A stretch of DNA of 64,000 bases from Warburgia ugandensis (taxonomy: Eukaryota > Streptophyta > Magnoliopsida > Canellales > Canellaceae), in the NCBI GenBank assembly GCA_035236585.1, contig CP141132.1:65461880-65525879 (forward strand), read 5' to 3'. Below are positions 24,089 through 36,579 of this stretch, piece after piece. Position 1 is the stretch's first letter. Every line of letters begins with the position of its first letter. The notes beneath the pieces were generated by a model. It had not been told where the DNA came from. It was given only the letters and a program-made list of their open reading frames with translations, and did no database searches. A program made the position numbers and the translations under genes.

Positions 24089-24310
24089 GGGGTGGCAAAA
24101 TATGACACAACACGATAACACAACTTGAACCTGACATGGATTTAGTGGGTTAGGGTTGAGCCTTCTCATGTTCGTGTCATGTTTGGGTTGACCCAAAAAT
24201 GACAAGTCATAAATTGTGTCGTGTTCATGTCAATCAATGTTGACCTGTCATGTTGACCCATGTGACATGCGACGTGGTAAAACTTTAAGTTGAACTAAAT
24301 GACACGTGAT
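24087..24310 (+). mobile_element. hAT-like left terminus with subterminal repeats
   Basis: TAGGGGTGGCAAAATATGAC followed by multiple copies of GTGTCGTGTT / GACACAACACGA-like motifs, which is typical of plant hAT subterminal regions. The opposite end at 32612 reads inward as TTGGGATGGCAGATCGTG. The two termini match at T-GGG-TGGCA. No 8-bp target-site duplication could be matched on the two sides. Confidence 0.65.
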
Positions 24311-24326
24311 GTTAGCAAACATTAAA

Positions 24327-24715
24327 TAGGATGGTTTCTGAGTAACAGTCCAATATTTGAACTGATAAACGATTGGACAATACGTTATATAAGACGGTTA
24401 GTAAGTAACCATCCTATATAATAAAAGGTTATACTGTCGAACATTTATAAATTATATAGGTTCCTAGAGGCTATAGGACGGCTTAGACAAAACCGTCCTA
24501 TATTTTATATGTTCTATAAGATGGTTGATAAGTAAGCGTCTTATATTTATATGCTATATAGGATGGTTATTAAATAACCGTCCTATATATTAAGGTTTAT
24601 AGGATGGTTATTAATTAACCATCCTATATTTTAAGATTCTATAGGACGGTTATTTTTTAACTGTCCTATTTTTAATAAGTGATATAAGACGGTTACCAAA
24701 TACCCATCCTATATT
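24327..24715. repeat. Array of about 8 imperfect ~32-bp palindromes (left array)
   Basis: Each unit has the form TATAGGACGGTTA - short spacer - TAACCGTCCTATA, with A/G and C/T variants (for example near 24393, 24470, 24516, 24552 and 24600). Units recur about every 45-50 bp. The same array lies in the facing position at 32105-32345. CACTA elements often carry such subterminal palindromes, although no CACTA terminal sequence was found here. Confidence 0.85.
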
Positions 24716-25529
24716 AGTAAAAAGAATTTGTAATATTTTGATCAATCTAACTAATCTAGAGGCTTTAAAATTCTATTGTGATCATTGATCTTGAGGTTTT
24801 GATATGCCTTGGATCCATCCATCTGATCAGATTTCTATTTTAAGGTCATCTTGATTATGATCCATTACCTGCATTACTGTCCAAGTGTCCAGTGTGTGAC
24901 TCCACACACAATTCTCTCTTTCCATTAGGCATTAGTCCATCCATTAAACACAACTTCACTCCTTAGTCCTCACATATCAAAACCTTGTCTTGACTCTTGA
25001 AGGCTTGAAGCCCTGAACACACCAACCTCCCATCATTAAAAATTTGAAATAAAGCAAGCACACTGTACACACAATCACATTGACACATACATACTTGAAT
25101 CAAAACAAAAAATGGAATACAACCATAGTAATGGATTGATGTGTCAAAATAACACATTCACATTCAACCTGCTATATTTAAAATCATTGTACAAATTCAC
25201 TTCTGCTCCATACAGTTCACATTGAATTGAACAAATAAAAGCACACCCAATCACCCATACTGTACTATACATGATACAACCCATTTGCTAATCTAAGCCA
25301 TCATTGAAAATTGATGATCAACCCATCTGCTGATCAAGACACCAGCTTCCCAATCACATCATTGAAATTTGGAAGTTTGAAACAAAGAAAGCATGTACAT
25401 TGAAACAGTGTACTTCAATCAAAAGAAAAATAGAACACATCCATAGTAATGAACTAATCTTTGTATTATATTTGAGTAAAATGTATATGCATGAATGATG
25501 ATACTGATACATTTATTTACATCATTGAA
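24716..25529. other. No recognisable gene
   Basis: Non-coding; 3' flank of the minus-strand Ulp1-type gene. Confidence 0.5.
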
Positions 25530-28525
25530 CTACAAATTAAAATTCATAATATGATCTGTCCATTCCATTCTAATATCGTCTAAATCCAACTGGTAGTAAC
25601 TCTTGCTTCCCAAATCCACCTGCAAGAAACATATAATAACTTAGTTCAGACATGTAATCTTGGATTCGGTCAGGAAATATACAAATCAAAAGTGTAACAT
25701 TGGTCAGTAAGTCTTACCTTTCTCAATTGTGAGATTGTAACTCCATTGCGAATGAGGGTTCTCATGTATCTGAGAACATAATACCCACACTCTCAATCTG
25801 ATTTTTGTTTAGGGCATTGCAGAGCAATGTCACCAAAGACAACAGAAAAGGTTCAAAATATCATGTCAAAAGTCAAATAAGTTTAGGTTTAAAATTATAT
25901 CAAAGAGTCTAAAGAGCAGTAATTAGTGAACTGTACCTTGGCCTTCTTCCAGTTGAGTTTTGGTGGGTGGTCAATGCCTTCCCGTTTAGCCCATTTATAC
26001 CATGCTCTACACACATATAATAGAAAAGCATTAGATTATGAATCGTATGATAGTTGCCAGGTGAGTAGTTATATTATAATGAAAGGAATAATAAAGACTT
26101 ACTTGTTTATAATTTCCATCAGGTGTTCCCGAATGTGTGCTCCACACAAATCGAAAAAAATTGCATGGCCACCATGCACATCTAGAGCTAGTAGCATCCA
26201 ATGGGACTTATAAAAATAATAATTCAATTGTATATTCTTTAATCTTAACTGATATAGATATTTATGTGTATGAATTATGAAATTGAAATGGCATAATTAA
26301 GAAACATATGTTATAACGTACTCGCTATTGTAGGAAATCAGTAAGGCTTGCCCCTTTGCACAACCCATGAGCCTAAGAATGATATCTTCACTTTGTTAGT
26401 TCGCGGGCAAATAGTCCAATCGAAAGACAAGAGAAGGGTCAAGGAACTTGTAAATGTCCTTGACCTCTAATCTTTGCAAGCTATCGTGCAAATACCTGCA
26501 TTGGGAATTTGGGTAAATGTCAAATAATTATCAAGTGTTATTAAAAAAGTAAGTAATGTTACTTTGATCTGTAATAGTTTAACTCTAATAGAGCAATTAC
26601 ACGACAACATACCCTACATAGACTACGATGTGCATGTATTCCAATTGAGCCATATTACATATGGCTAAGAGGTCTTCCTTGAAGAGTGGAACCTCAACCA
26701 CATCATTTGAATGCACACTTGTCTCTATCCTTACGGGATTCATTGCGTTATCTTCATTGGCCAGTCTGTATAGTATCCTTAGGAATGGAGGCGTGTTAGG
26801 TGGAACCTCCACCTGATCCCTACACTGTAGATGTAACATTTTAGAAATTAGTAATGAATATATACAACATATATTGGTATACTAGCATATATAAAAGAAG
26901 AGAGACAGTGAGATAAAATTATAATATTTTATCATATATTGGGATAAGGTCTTGATGACCATGATGATGAAAGTGAAAAGAAGCGCATGAATTCCATAAA
27001 ACACCTCTAACCATTACTTTAAGTAAGATTAAAGTTCTAAACCTAAGATAAGATAATAAAACTTTTTGATCTCTAATTACTTCAAGTAAGAATCTAAGAT
27101 CACAAATTTTAACCTAGGAAAAAACAACAAAACTTTTTGAGCTTGTGGGCATCTAACAAATGTTTACAATGAGCTTGTGACTTGTGAGCACCTAACAAGT
27201 GCTTTGAACTTATTAGTTGTTGCATCGTTCAAGTCCACACGTAACATGATACAACTATGCAAATATATAGAACTAGTACTACTTAGGAAGGCTGGGATGG
27301 GGCTACACTTGCCACTACGCCAAAAGTTGCTGGCAGGGAGGTTGGCTTCAATTGCCCCTTGTGCTGCTTCTGGTGATCCGACATGTTGCAGACAATATTA
27401 ATCAATTAACAATTTAGGATGACTTAAAAAAGGTAGGAGAAAATGATGCCATGACTACAGTTAGAATATATGTAGCTTGGAATTGGATATTGTTGGTTTG
27501 ATATGTTTCTCTGGCCAAAACACATGATATCCAATTGCATCCCCAACTGCTTCAACATCATCCCCTTGGATTGGAAATGGAAGAGGAGCATCTGATTGAA
27601 TGGCAACAGTGATGCACACGCACTTAGTGTGTGGAGGCATCAACTTGCCATGTAAGGTAGTGGAAGTCATGGGCTGAACCTCCTACAGTGTTGCCACAGC
27701 CACATAGTTCTCAGATGTATGTAGCTGCAATATGCACTGACCCACCTGCAATTGAGAAATGACATATATATATATATAATGATTAGTGATGTAAACTAAA
27801 AAGGTTATTAAATAATTAAACATTGTAAAACTAAACATGTTAATATACATACCTCACTGATCGGGACATCACCTTCAAGTACTTGCTCTGCCACCTCTTT
27901 GTCTGATGGAGGACTAGCAGTGTAGCTATTGTCAGATTGGGGTGGTTGAACTTGAACTTGAGGTTGAGCTTGAGGGCCAACATCCTCACATGAGGTTCTT
28001 TCGCCACCTTGGAGTTCCTTCAGCAATTGATCTTTGACCTTGCTATATATCTCCACAACGGTTTACTTCTTCCATTCTTCCAATTCTTGTAGCATATGAG
28101 CCTTTTGTTTAGGGAAGAACTTGGAAGGAACAACACCACGACCTTGGCCCCTTACCCTGCCAGGGTGCTCTTCCTTGTTGCCCATTGCCCTATACAGGAT
28201 ATTCCCCTTTGCAGCAGTGCTGCTAAGAGTCCTTGTAGTTGCACTTTCTTGGGTCAACTCTGCCTGCAAATGTAAAGATCATAACATGATCAAATCCCTA
28301 TTATATATGTAATATTTATATAATGCAAGAGTATAAAAATATAAAACTAGTTAACTAGGCACATAAAATAAAAGTATAAAACTTAAAGTCTTAAACCACT
28401 TACAAATCTTGATGCAATTGCTGCAGTTGTCTTGTTAGCAAAGGTGTGGAAGTTACACCATTTTGAATGTGCCATTTTCCATAGAAGAGCACCGTCGATG
28501 GGCTTTGTTGTCCTAGCCTTCTATT
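25530..28525 (-). pseudogene. CACTA (En/Spm)-type transposon protein ending in a Ulp1-like cysteine peptidase domain
   Basis: A multi-exon minus-strand gene, read from about 28525 down to the stop at 25530. Exons I can place: ~28525-28404 (ALLWKMAHSKWCNFHTFANK), 28263-27853 (GRVRGQGRGVVPSKFF, then a polar Gln/Pro-rich stretch), 27744 to ~27460 (DAPLPFPIQGDDVEAVGDAI), 26824-26613 (VPLFKEDLLAICNMAQLEYM), 26495-26322 (YLHDSLQRLEVKDIYKFLDP), 26206-26103 (SHWMLLALDVHGGHAIFFDL), 26006-25937, 25791-25718 (ECGYYVLRYM) and 25619-25530. Several show clean GT/AG borders. The last four form a C48 (Ulp1/SENP) fold with the His (SHW), Asp (FFDL) and Cys (ECGYY) of the triad all present. In-frame stops near 28064 (WKK-stop-TVVEIY) and 26375 (LPAN-stop-QSED), and an unclear junction before the Cys exon, suggest it is broken. 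Such proteins are known from plant CACTA ORFs. Confidence 0.7.
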
Positions 28526-28608
28526 GCTGCTAAGAGAGATACTAAGTCAAAGTTAATAAAATAATAATCTACTATGATTAGACAAATAAAATGTCACATG
28601 ATATACTT

Positions 28609-30169
28609 TGTGACACCCTGAGTTTTTATTTCAAACCTTTTCCCTATAATAGTGAAAATAATAATATGTTTTAAGAAAAATAAACGGGGTCCCTGAAAAT
28701 GAAAATTTAAAGTATAAATTTTTTAGCGTAGCTTTAAAAGAATTGACTGAAAGCAAAAATTGCGGGGTAACCACATTCAAAAACTGTAATAATAAATAAC
28801 ATTAAAAACTTTGATACTCTGAGCATGCTCGATTTAAAACCATAAGAAATATACAGGCTAATTAAAGATAATAATAAATTAAGTCAAAAGTCACCAGGTT
28901 CCATCCATGACCACCACAATATTTACATTTAAGATTTAAGAATTCTCCATATCATAATATGGGTTCAATCTATCCAAATATATCAACATCTAAGTAAAAT
29001 CTCAAAAGTCTAGTCTAAGAGATACACTAATCTATCTTTGAATAGGTAAAGCGATAGTCTTCAAAAATCTCCTCTCAAATCGATGCTACTCCTCTTGCTT
29101 TCCTTTCTGACTATCGTGGTCCAAATATGAGGCATTGCAAAATAAAGCAATGCCTCAGCAAGCTATGCTTGTGTAGGTGATTACACTCAAATAAAGTTTA
29201 ACAAAATTTACAATATGTCTCTCATGAAGGAAACATATATAAGACATGTCAAATAATCAAACGCTCATAATTATAAACCTTCACAAAACAGGTATCAAGT
29301 TAAATCAGGATGGCATACAAGGCATGATCAAAATACAAAGGTACGTACATCAAAACAATACGAGTCTATGTCCACAGGATAGTATGCATGCAATCATGAT
29401 AAACAAGACACTATATCAAAACAATACCAAAAATGTCCCAAGATACTCAATCATTGGTGATGTGTACCCATACTAACTCTGGGTCCCTCCTGTGCAGCCC
29501 GCATCAGCCCTCGGAGTACCTCATGGCTTAGGCTCGGCTTGCCCTGGTTCACCCCACATATAAATCCATATGAACATGCAGAATAACTATATGGGCTACT
29601 ATGCTGCAGTGCCAACCCCATCAGGATCTGAACCACTGCCACACCCTGTCGACACCCAAACGGGAGACTTTCTTCGTCCTCATGGGAAGGAACGAACCCG
29701 TATGGGGGACTACCCATGATACCACCACCTATGTACCTAGCCCTGTATCACTTAAGGGTGGTGTCTAATCATCAACCTCACAAAGTCAGAGGGCGGGTGG
29801 CCAACCCTACAACCCTCATAGCATAATACTCACTAGGTGGAAGCACCTGTCATAAATCATCAACAAGATATAAATCATGTAAAGGCTCTATAAATAATCC
29901 CAATAAATACAATCAAAGCCCATGATAAGATAGTGCATCACATGTAAACATAGTTATTAACAAAATGAAATATCATGCTACGACATGAAAGTAGGGATCT
30001 ATTTATGTGCCATGAGAAGACATAAAACACATGCCTCAAAAACTTTAGAGATCCAGTCATGGTTACTAAAATCAGGAAGCAATTGAATGAAATTACCTAC
30101 CTCGATAATTGCAGTACTCTAATCAGGTGCGTGGAAGTGTCACATCGTGCTCTCTGACATACCTGTCAC
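28609..30169 (-). mobile_element. Probable gypsy-class solo LTR
   Basis: Bounded by TGTGACACCCTGAG and CCTGTCACA. Interior text (CCTCATAGCATAATACTCACTAG near 29813 and a GC-richer block at 29460-29840) has the same layout as the solo LTR at 51474-54132, which has TGAGTATAGTATATACTCACT. No coding. The 5-bp target duplication was not found, so the right boundary is uncertain. Confidence 0.5.
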
Positions 30170-30746
30170 ATTATAAATCCTCTATCACTTAGTAATTCAA
30201 CGATGTCTATCCTTCTAATCCCCTATATCATCTCACATTCTATATATACCATCAAGGTCTAAGGCCTGATCATCCATTGGTGAGCCTGATTTAGATTATC
30301 TAATGATATTTAATGGCTTAACCCTTAAAAATAAATTTATATTTAGATTATCAAGTAAAATCTAGGTCCGCATAGTCGATACGATCGCAACGCCTCTTTC
30401 GAATTGCGATTTAGACCTCTATAGCTCTTAAAAATCAAATTTTTGTAAATGGACGAGTCAGAGAACCCCAAAAATCCAGAAAAAATCGCATCGCAGGTGC
30501 CTCTCGTGCGTGTATCTCTCTCTTCAATGAATATATGGTTAAGAGTTCTCCTATTCCTTCCTAATCTTCCCTAGTGGCTAGAGGTATTGGTGATAGACAA
30601 AACTTGTCATATAGTCAAGAGGTTTTAGATATCATGAAGGTAATTATATTTATAATTGTATCTTTCATTATATGTCCCTTAGTATATTAAAATTTACTAC
30701 GAATTGTCTTACAGTAAGTTGAATAATATAATTGCATTTGCATTAG

Positions 30747-31342
30747 GAATTTGATTCATATGAAAGTGAAGGAGGTTCTTTGGCTATGCAAAAATCATAA
30801 TTGGAGCTTTATTTGGATGAACCAAGATTGCAAGAGTCAAAGCTGGACATTCTTGCATTCTGGAAAGGCAATCAATACAGGTTGGTTGACTAATAATCTC
30901 TTGTCTCATGAAAACACTATTTCTTGTAATCTTATTTACATTTATATTTGATTCAGATGTTGATTTTAGGTATCCTGAACTTGCTACCATGGCTCGTGAT
31001 GTCTTGAGCATTCCCATATCTACAATTGCATCAGAGTCTGCTTTTAGTATTGGTGGTTGAGTTCTTGACCAATATAGATATGCTTTAAAGCCAGATACAG
31101 TGCAAGCATTGATTTGTGTACGAGATTGGCTATATGGATTGAAAGGTAATAATTTATGATTCTATATTTAAATTATATTTTATATGAGCTTAGTAATGAC
31201 TAATGCATGTTTATTCTATATAATTGTAGACTATACCATTATAGTTGCTATGGATGAGCTAGCTGAGGACATTGTAAGCATAAGTAGCAGTGCAGGATCA
31301 CCTCAACCAACTGAAGACTCTAGAACAATTCATTTTGATTAA
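30747..31342 (+). pseudogene. hAT transposase, C-terminal exons with dimerisation domain
   Basis: Three exons with proper splice signals: 30747-30880 (EFDSYESEGGSLA, then LELYLDEPRL and LDILAFWKGNQY), 30970-31145 and 31230-31342 (ends TIHFD-stop). Joined in phase, the middle exon encodes the hAT C-terminal dimerisation region (RYPELATMARDVLSIPIS, then ASESAFSIGG, then DTVQALICVRDWLYG). Two in-frame stops are present, one after QKS in the first exon and one replacing the Arg of GGRVLD in the second. The N-terminal BED finger and catalytic part were not found upstream, where solo-LTR sequence and the minus-strand Ulp1-type gene lie. This is therefore a truncated, inactive remnant. Confidence 0.85.
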
Positions 31343-32104
31343 TTTGTATAATTTTCATAACTTATATTAATTTGTTGTGTTTGATACATTGATGGAAGTA
31401 GATTTCCCTCATGTGCTACTTAATCCCCAGTTATTTACTACTATTGTGATTATTTGATTCATGTGAATCTCTTTTAGACCTCATGTGATGTGAATAGTGT
31501 AAAGTACTGTGTTACTTCTAAATAAAATATTACACAAACTTTATTGGTAATTTAGTATGGTTCAAGGTTTACCAATATTAGTTGGTAATGCTTTTCTATG
31601 TTTGTCTGTGTAATTGTCATGTGGACGAAGCAATGACCAATGACAATGAGCGTGAAAGGAGTTGGGTTGGGGAAATGAATTCCATCCTATCAATTCATGT
31701 GGAGGTTGAAAGTTCTAGTCATAACTGAAAGACCCATGCCATCTATTCTTCTTCTATTCTTTCCATTCATTTGCTACAACAATTCCATTCATTGGTCGTG
31801 TGCTAGCATCTTTTGTTGGCTAAGGCTCTTCATCCTACACAAGAAAGCTTGAATATGAAGTTCTTATTCTTGAACGAGGACATCTTACAGCTTACTCAAG
31901 TTAAGCATTTAGATTTAAGTGTCATGTCATGTGCTATTGTGATAAACCCAAGCACTGAAAGTTTGAAACAAGTAGATGCAATTTTTTATTTCTGCTATAG
32001 AACCTCATTGCATCAAGGTATCATCTCCTTTAGAAGATCAGAAGTAGGGGCCAACTTTTTAGAATCAGAAGATTACAGATAGCCATGCTGGTACCTGGTA
32101 TAGG
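31343..32104. other. No recognisable gene
   Basis: 3' flank of the hAT remnant. The 89-codon plus frame at 31813-32082 has no recognisable family. Confidence 0.45.
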
Positions 32105-32345
32105 TTAGATATATATAGGACGGTTAATAAGTAACTGTCCTATTAAAGGTTTTAAGTTGTATTATATTTAGGCTATAGGAAGGTTAATACATAACCGTCC
32201 TATATTTTTATGCGTTCTATAAGATGGTTAATAATAGGCATCTTATATTTGATGTTATATAGGATGGTTACTAAATAACCGTCCTATATTTTTATGGTCT
32301 TATATGTTTTATAGGACGGTTTTAAAATAACTATCCTATATTTTA
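32105..32345. repeat. Array of about 5 imperfect ~32-bp palindromes (right array)
   Basis: Same unit as the left array at 24327-24715 (TATAGGACGGTTA ... TAACCGTCCTATA with variants), at about 32109, 32164, 32218, 32258 and 32306. Confidence 0.85.
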
Positions 32346-32394
32346 GGATTAGACCATTAACGGTAGTTTTTAACTAACTCATGTTAAGGAATCG

Positions 32395-32612
32395 AGTCTT
32401 TTCATGTCGTGTCGTGTCATCCAACACGACTCAGTCACTTAATTGTGTTACATGGGTCGTGTTGTGTCAATTTTTTAAGAACTAGGTCGTGTATGAGTCA
32501 TAGGTTTTGGACACGACTATTAATCATGTCATGTTCGTGTCGATCCATAACTCTAATCGTGTCGTGTTCGTGTCGACACAAACACGATCTGCCATCCCAA
32601 ATTGCCAGGCCT
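32395..32612 (-). mobile_element. hAT-like right terminus with subterminal repeats
   Basis: Many TGTCGTGTCGTGTC-like motifs, ending CACGATCTGCCATCCCAA. Its reverse complement begins TTGGGATGGCAGATCGTG and pairs with the left terminus at 24087. Together they bracket an 8.5-kb composite. Confidence 0.65.
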
Positions 32613-32929
32613 ACTTAGTCTTGCCTTTTTCCTCTATGGGTTTCCTTTTTCAATTATTGCTAACTCCCCCTTTAGGTTACTCCTTTCAATTAGAAATAGT
32701 CCCAGTATATATCCCTTTGCCATCTCCATATTGCTTTGTAGGGTGAGGACAATATGGTGGAAATCAGCTCAATTCGAGTCATCAAATTCCTAATCTGGTT
32801 GATTTGTAGTACATATAACCCAATTAGAGTCATCCTAATCATAATTTATTCATCTAATCAACTTCGATGATCATCTAGCCATTAGAATTCAGCAATCAAT
32901 GATTAGATGATTAATTGGGACTAAAAGAC
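32613..32929. other. No recognisable gene
   Basis: Short unassigned stretch between the hAT-like terminus and the resumption of copia reverse transcriptase. Confidence 0.4.
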
Positions 32930-35900
32930 ACATTTAATCTAATTATGCAAAATTAAATAGTTAGATGATCTATCCACATGCTAGATTAAGATAACTAATA
33001 CTTAAATACTTAATAGTATTGAAGACAATTTCACAAATCATTGAAGTGAAGTTGGTTTGTAGCCGTAAATGACTACTTAGATTTGTAAATTCGTGTCTCC
33101 CCTTTACTGGCAAAATTCTGGTGGGATCCACATGTATACCTCTTCATTAAGGTCACCATATAGAAAAACATTATGACGATCAAGTTGGTGAATAGTCCAA
33201 TTATGCATAGATGTGATAACTAGAAGGTGATGCATCATTACTTATTTAGCCACTAGAGTGAATTTCTTAGGTTTATTGAGGACTCCTTGTTGGTTGTATC
33301 ATTTGGCAAAAGACGAGCCTTATAGAGGTCCACATAGCCATCAGGATTATATTTGACCTTATAAAACCATTTACGACCTATATGCTTCATGTTTGGTGGT
33401 AAGGATGTTATTGTCCAAGTGCTTGAATTTCAATAGCCATTGTTTCTTGCCATTTTGGGTCCTAGATAGTCTGGTTAAACAAAGTAAGTTTTGAAATGGA
33501 GGAGATATCTTGGACAAATGAATTGTGAGAGTTCAAGAGATCAATATAAGAAAGGAAATTAAAGAGATAGAATTTAGTACCATTCAACGACCATTCCTCA
33601 TAAGAAGACAATATAGAGCTAGGTGGAAGGGGGTCGTCAAGGTGTTGGAGATAACCATTTTGTATTCGGAGGCAAAAGTGATTCACAAGAATAATCAAGG
33701 GAAACTGGTGCAGGAAATGAAATTAATTGATTATCTATATGTACGAAAGGTGGATTTGTAATGGCTGGTTTTTTATTGATGGTTCAAAATTAGCAAATGG
33801 TAATGGTATTACAGAATTAGATATGATGGATATTGGGTTAGACTCTTTATGAGGAAATATGTGTTCATGAAAAATGGCATCTCTAGAGGTATAGATTGAT
33901 CTAGATTGAAGATCATAAACACGATATCCTTTATGTGCAAAAGGATATTATGCAATATACCTTGCAAGCCCAATGATCAAACTTGGAGTGATTATGAGAA
34001 AGAGTGGAAGCATAATAAAGACAACCAAACACTTGCATGAGTGAATAAGAGTTTTTGTTGAACATAATTTCATAATGTGTCTTGTTAGAAAGCAATGAGT
34101 ACGCATGGGTTGATACGATATGTGATTATGAGAATGCATTCGCCCTAAAAGGAAATAGGCAACTTTTTCTTTTCTTTTCTTTTCTTTTTTCAAAAGTGTA
34201 AGGAACGAGCAATCTCAAGCACATGACGGTGGTTTCATTCCCCAAGACCATTTTGTTAAAAAAGTAGCAATGCAATATTGTTGGTGGATAATCTAAGGAT
34301 TTTCAAAGGAGGAGATCATATCCTTAGAAAAAAAATAAAATTCAATATCAGCATTAGTGCAATTTTTTATTCAATAGTAAAATTAAGTTTGCACTAGAGA
34401 GAAAAATGATTTAAGGTTAGAATTAGTCTCCCACATAAGATACATCCATGTACATCTTAAAAATCATCCAAAATAGTCAATAAATAACAGGCATCTGAAT
34501 TGTAAGGTGTAGAATATCCTCACCAAATATCACAATGGATTAAATGAAATGGTGCGATGGTAAAAATAGAACTAGTACCAAATGTAATTGAGTCTGTTTT
34601 GCAAGTGGGCAAATATCATGTTAACAATTATTGGAAATGTATATGAAATAGACTTTGGCAAAACTTGCATTCTTGGAAATGAAATGTGCCATATTCATTG
34701 ATGTCAAAAATCGGCATGAAGGACTAAAGAATGGGAATAAATTCTAGGTACCTCTAACTTGAAAAATAGTAAAGACCACCATGTTCCCTAGCCACTTCAA
34801 TCGTCTTTGTGAGGAAAGGTCTTGAGAAACACATGAATTTGTGTAAAAAAATTACACAACAACTTAATGCACAAGTAACCTAGCTGATGAAAATGAAATT
34901 TAAGCAAAAAGAATGAACACATAGAATATTGTCAAGTTTGATAGTGGAAGTACGATCATGGAACCTACATGAGACACTGGTGCAGTATTACCATTTGGAA
35001 GTTTTACAGGAAAGGATTTAAATGAATTGGTGAGATCATGTTAGAGAATAGGATCACAAGCTATGTGATCACTTGCTCCAGTCTCGACAATTCAAGACTT
35101 TGAAGTAAAGGAAGAAGATAAGCAAAGAGAATTACTTGCCAGGTTCACTTTTGGCTGTGCAGTACCTTTTTTAACCAATGATAGCAATTGATTATATTGT
35201 TCAAGTGTTAAGGTCGGGGCAGGCATAACAGTACCAACAGTAATAGATTTCTTCTTATCAGTGTCACTAATATGCACCTTACTGCACCTTTGGCTGGAGG
35301 TTTGTCCCAGTATGTAAAGATGATGACCATGTGGATACTCATTAATAAGATGACAATCCTTCTTCTCATGCCCAACTAGTTTTCAATGATCACATTCTAG
35401 GGGAAACTTGTGCTGTTAGATTTTGTCAGATAATAATAACAGGAAGATTTGGTGGTGAGCACCACGGAATCCATAGATTTAGGCAGGTAATACGCGAGCT
35501 TCATTGTTTCTCCTCTTGAAGGATTAGTCAATAAGCCTTGTTGATGGTGGGAAGAGGATTCATAAGTAAAATTTGGGCTCAAACATGACTATAGGACTCA
35601 TGAAGCCACATAAGGAATTGCTAAAGGTGATATTGGTGCTCATATTCTTAAAGGACTCTCAAGGCTCCACATGAACAATTAGAACAACAATCATAAGTTG
35701 AAAATCCATTCCGTAAATTCTTTAATTTTGAGATATAAACAACAATTGAAATAGCTCTTTGGATTTAACAATTTTTTGTAGCACTAGTCTTTGAAAGTCG
35801 TTCTTCAAGATCTACCAAACAACACGAGCAGTGGTAGAATAGATCACATTAGCAGATAAATAACTTGGCAGTGAGTTCAACCAAGATAGAACCATATCAT

Positions 35901-36290
35901 TACATCTATCCAAAGCAAAAAATCAATGGAAGCAACTGACAAACCATCAACAAATCTGAACTTGTTTTCAGCTGATAAAGCCATACAAATAACGCGCCTC
36001 CAGGTTGGGTAATTATCTCCTAGAAAGCATTGGGATACTCGGGATATACAAAGATTGTTGGAATGATGAAAGAAAATAAACTAGTAAAAGCTAATCCAGA
36101 GTGGCAAAACAATTGCCCAAAACCAACGTATGGAGATTTATTATTGTCATGATTATCCATTCTTGATAATAAGATGGAAATGAGTCTAAACAAGAACAAA
36201 TCAGCAGCAATGAATGAACAAATGAAGAAGCTTCCAAGATAGTGAACCACAGTACGTAGACTTTTCAATGGAGTTCAGGCTTTGATTTTA
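32930..36290 (-). mobile_element. copia gag, protease, integrase and 5' part of reverse transcriptase
   Basis: Minus-strand reading from 36290 down gives the copia order in drifting frames. Gag: DNHDNNKSPYVGFGQ near 36155, YEHQYHL near 35640 and ILLMNPLPTINKAY near 35550. Protease: SWIVETGASDHIA near 35095-35055, with the GAS active-site text. Then GAG-pre-integrase and integrase (CPLAKQTQ near 34610, then LIHCDIW near 34535). Then RT, starting KWFYKVKYNPDGYVDLYKAR near 33380 and continuing through FASKGETR near 33110 to about 32930. Stops and frameshifts are frequent, so the element is dead. The rest of RT is missing, and RNase H resumes at 16489. Confidence 0.85.
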
Positions 36291-36543
36291 TGAAAAACCC
36301 TTGATAAGGATGAAGATGTTATCATTTCTTATCAATCAATTGGAGGAACTACATACACAAACACACATAAATGGAAACAAATATAAAATGGGCGCCTTTA
36401 ACACATACAACTATAAAACTATGATATCACATGCATCCGATTTTGACATATAACATTATTCATCTAGATAATGTTACACACTCCAACACTCCCAACAGGT
36501 ATCCAATCCTGACAACAGCACACATTCCTGTATCATTCCAACA
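36291..36543 (-). mobile_element. 5' LTR of the split copia element
   Basis: 253 bp, minus strand from TGTTGGAATGATACAGG (36543) to TTTTTCA (36291). It is followed by a degenerate primer site, TAAAATCAAAGCC (36290-36278), matching TGGTATCAGAGCC at 9 of 13. Pairs with the 3' LTR at 15779-16178. The considerable divergence between the two LTRs points to an old insertion. Confidence 0.75.
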
Positions 36544-36579
36544 AAGAGTAAACAAAAAGTGCTACAGTAGGAAAGAGAC

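Noticed and set aside
24327-32345. Regularly spaced palindromic repeats as a CRISPR-like array
   Set aside because: Units are imperfect, spacers are AT-rich fragments of the same repeat, the genome is a plant, and the two arrays face each other at the ends of a transposon.
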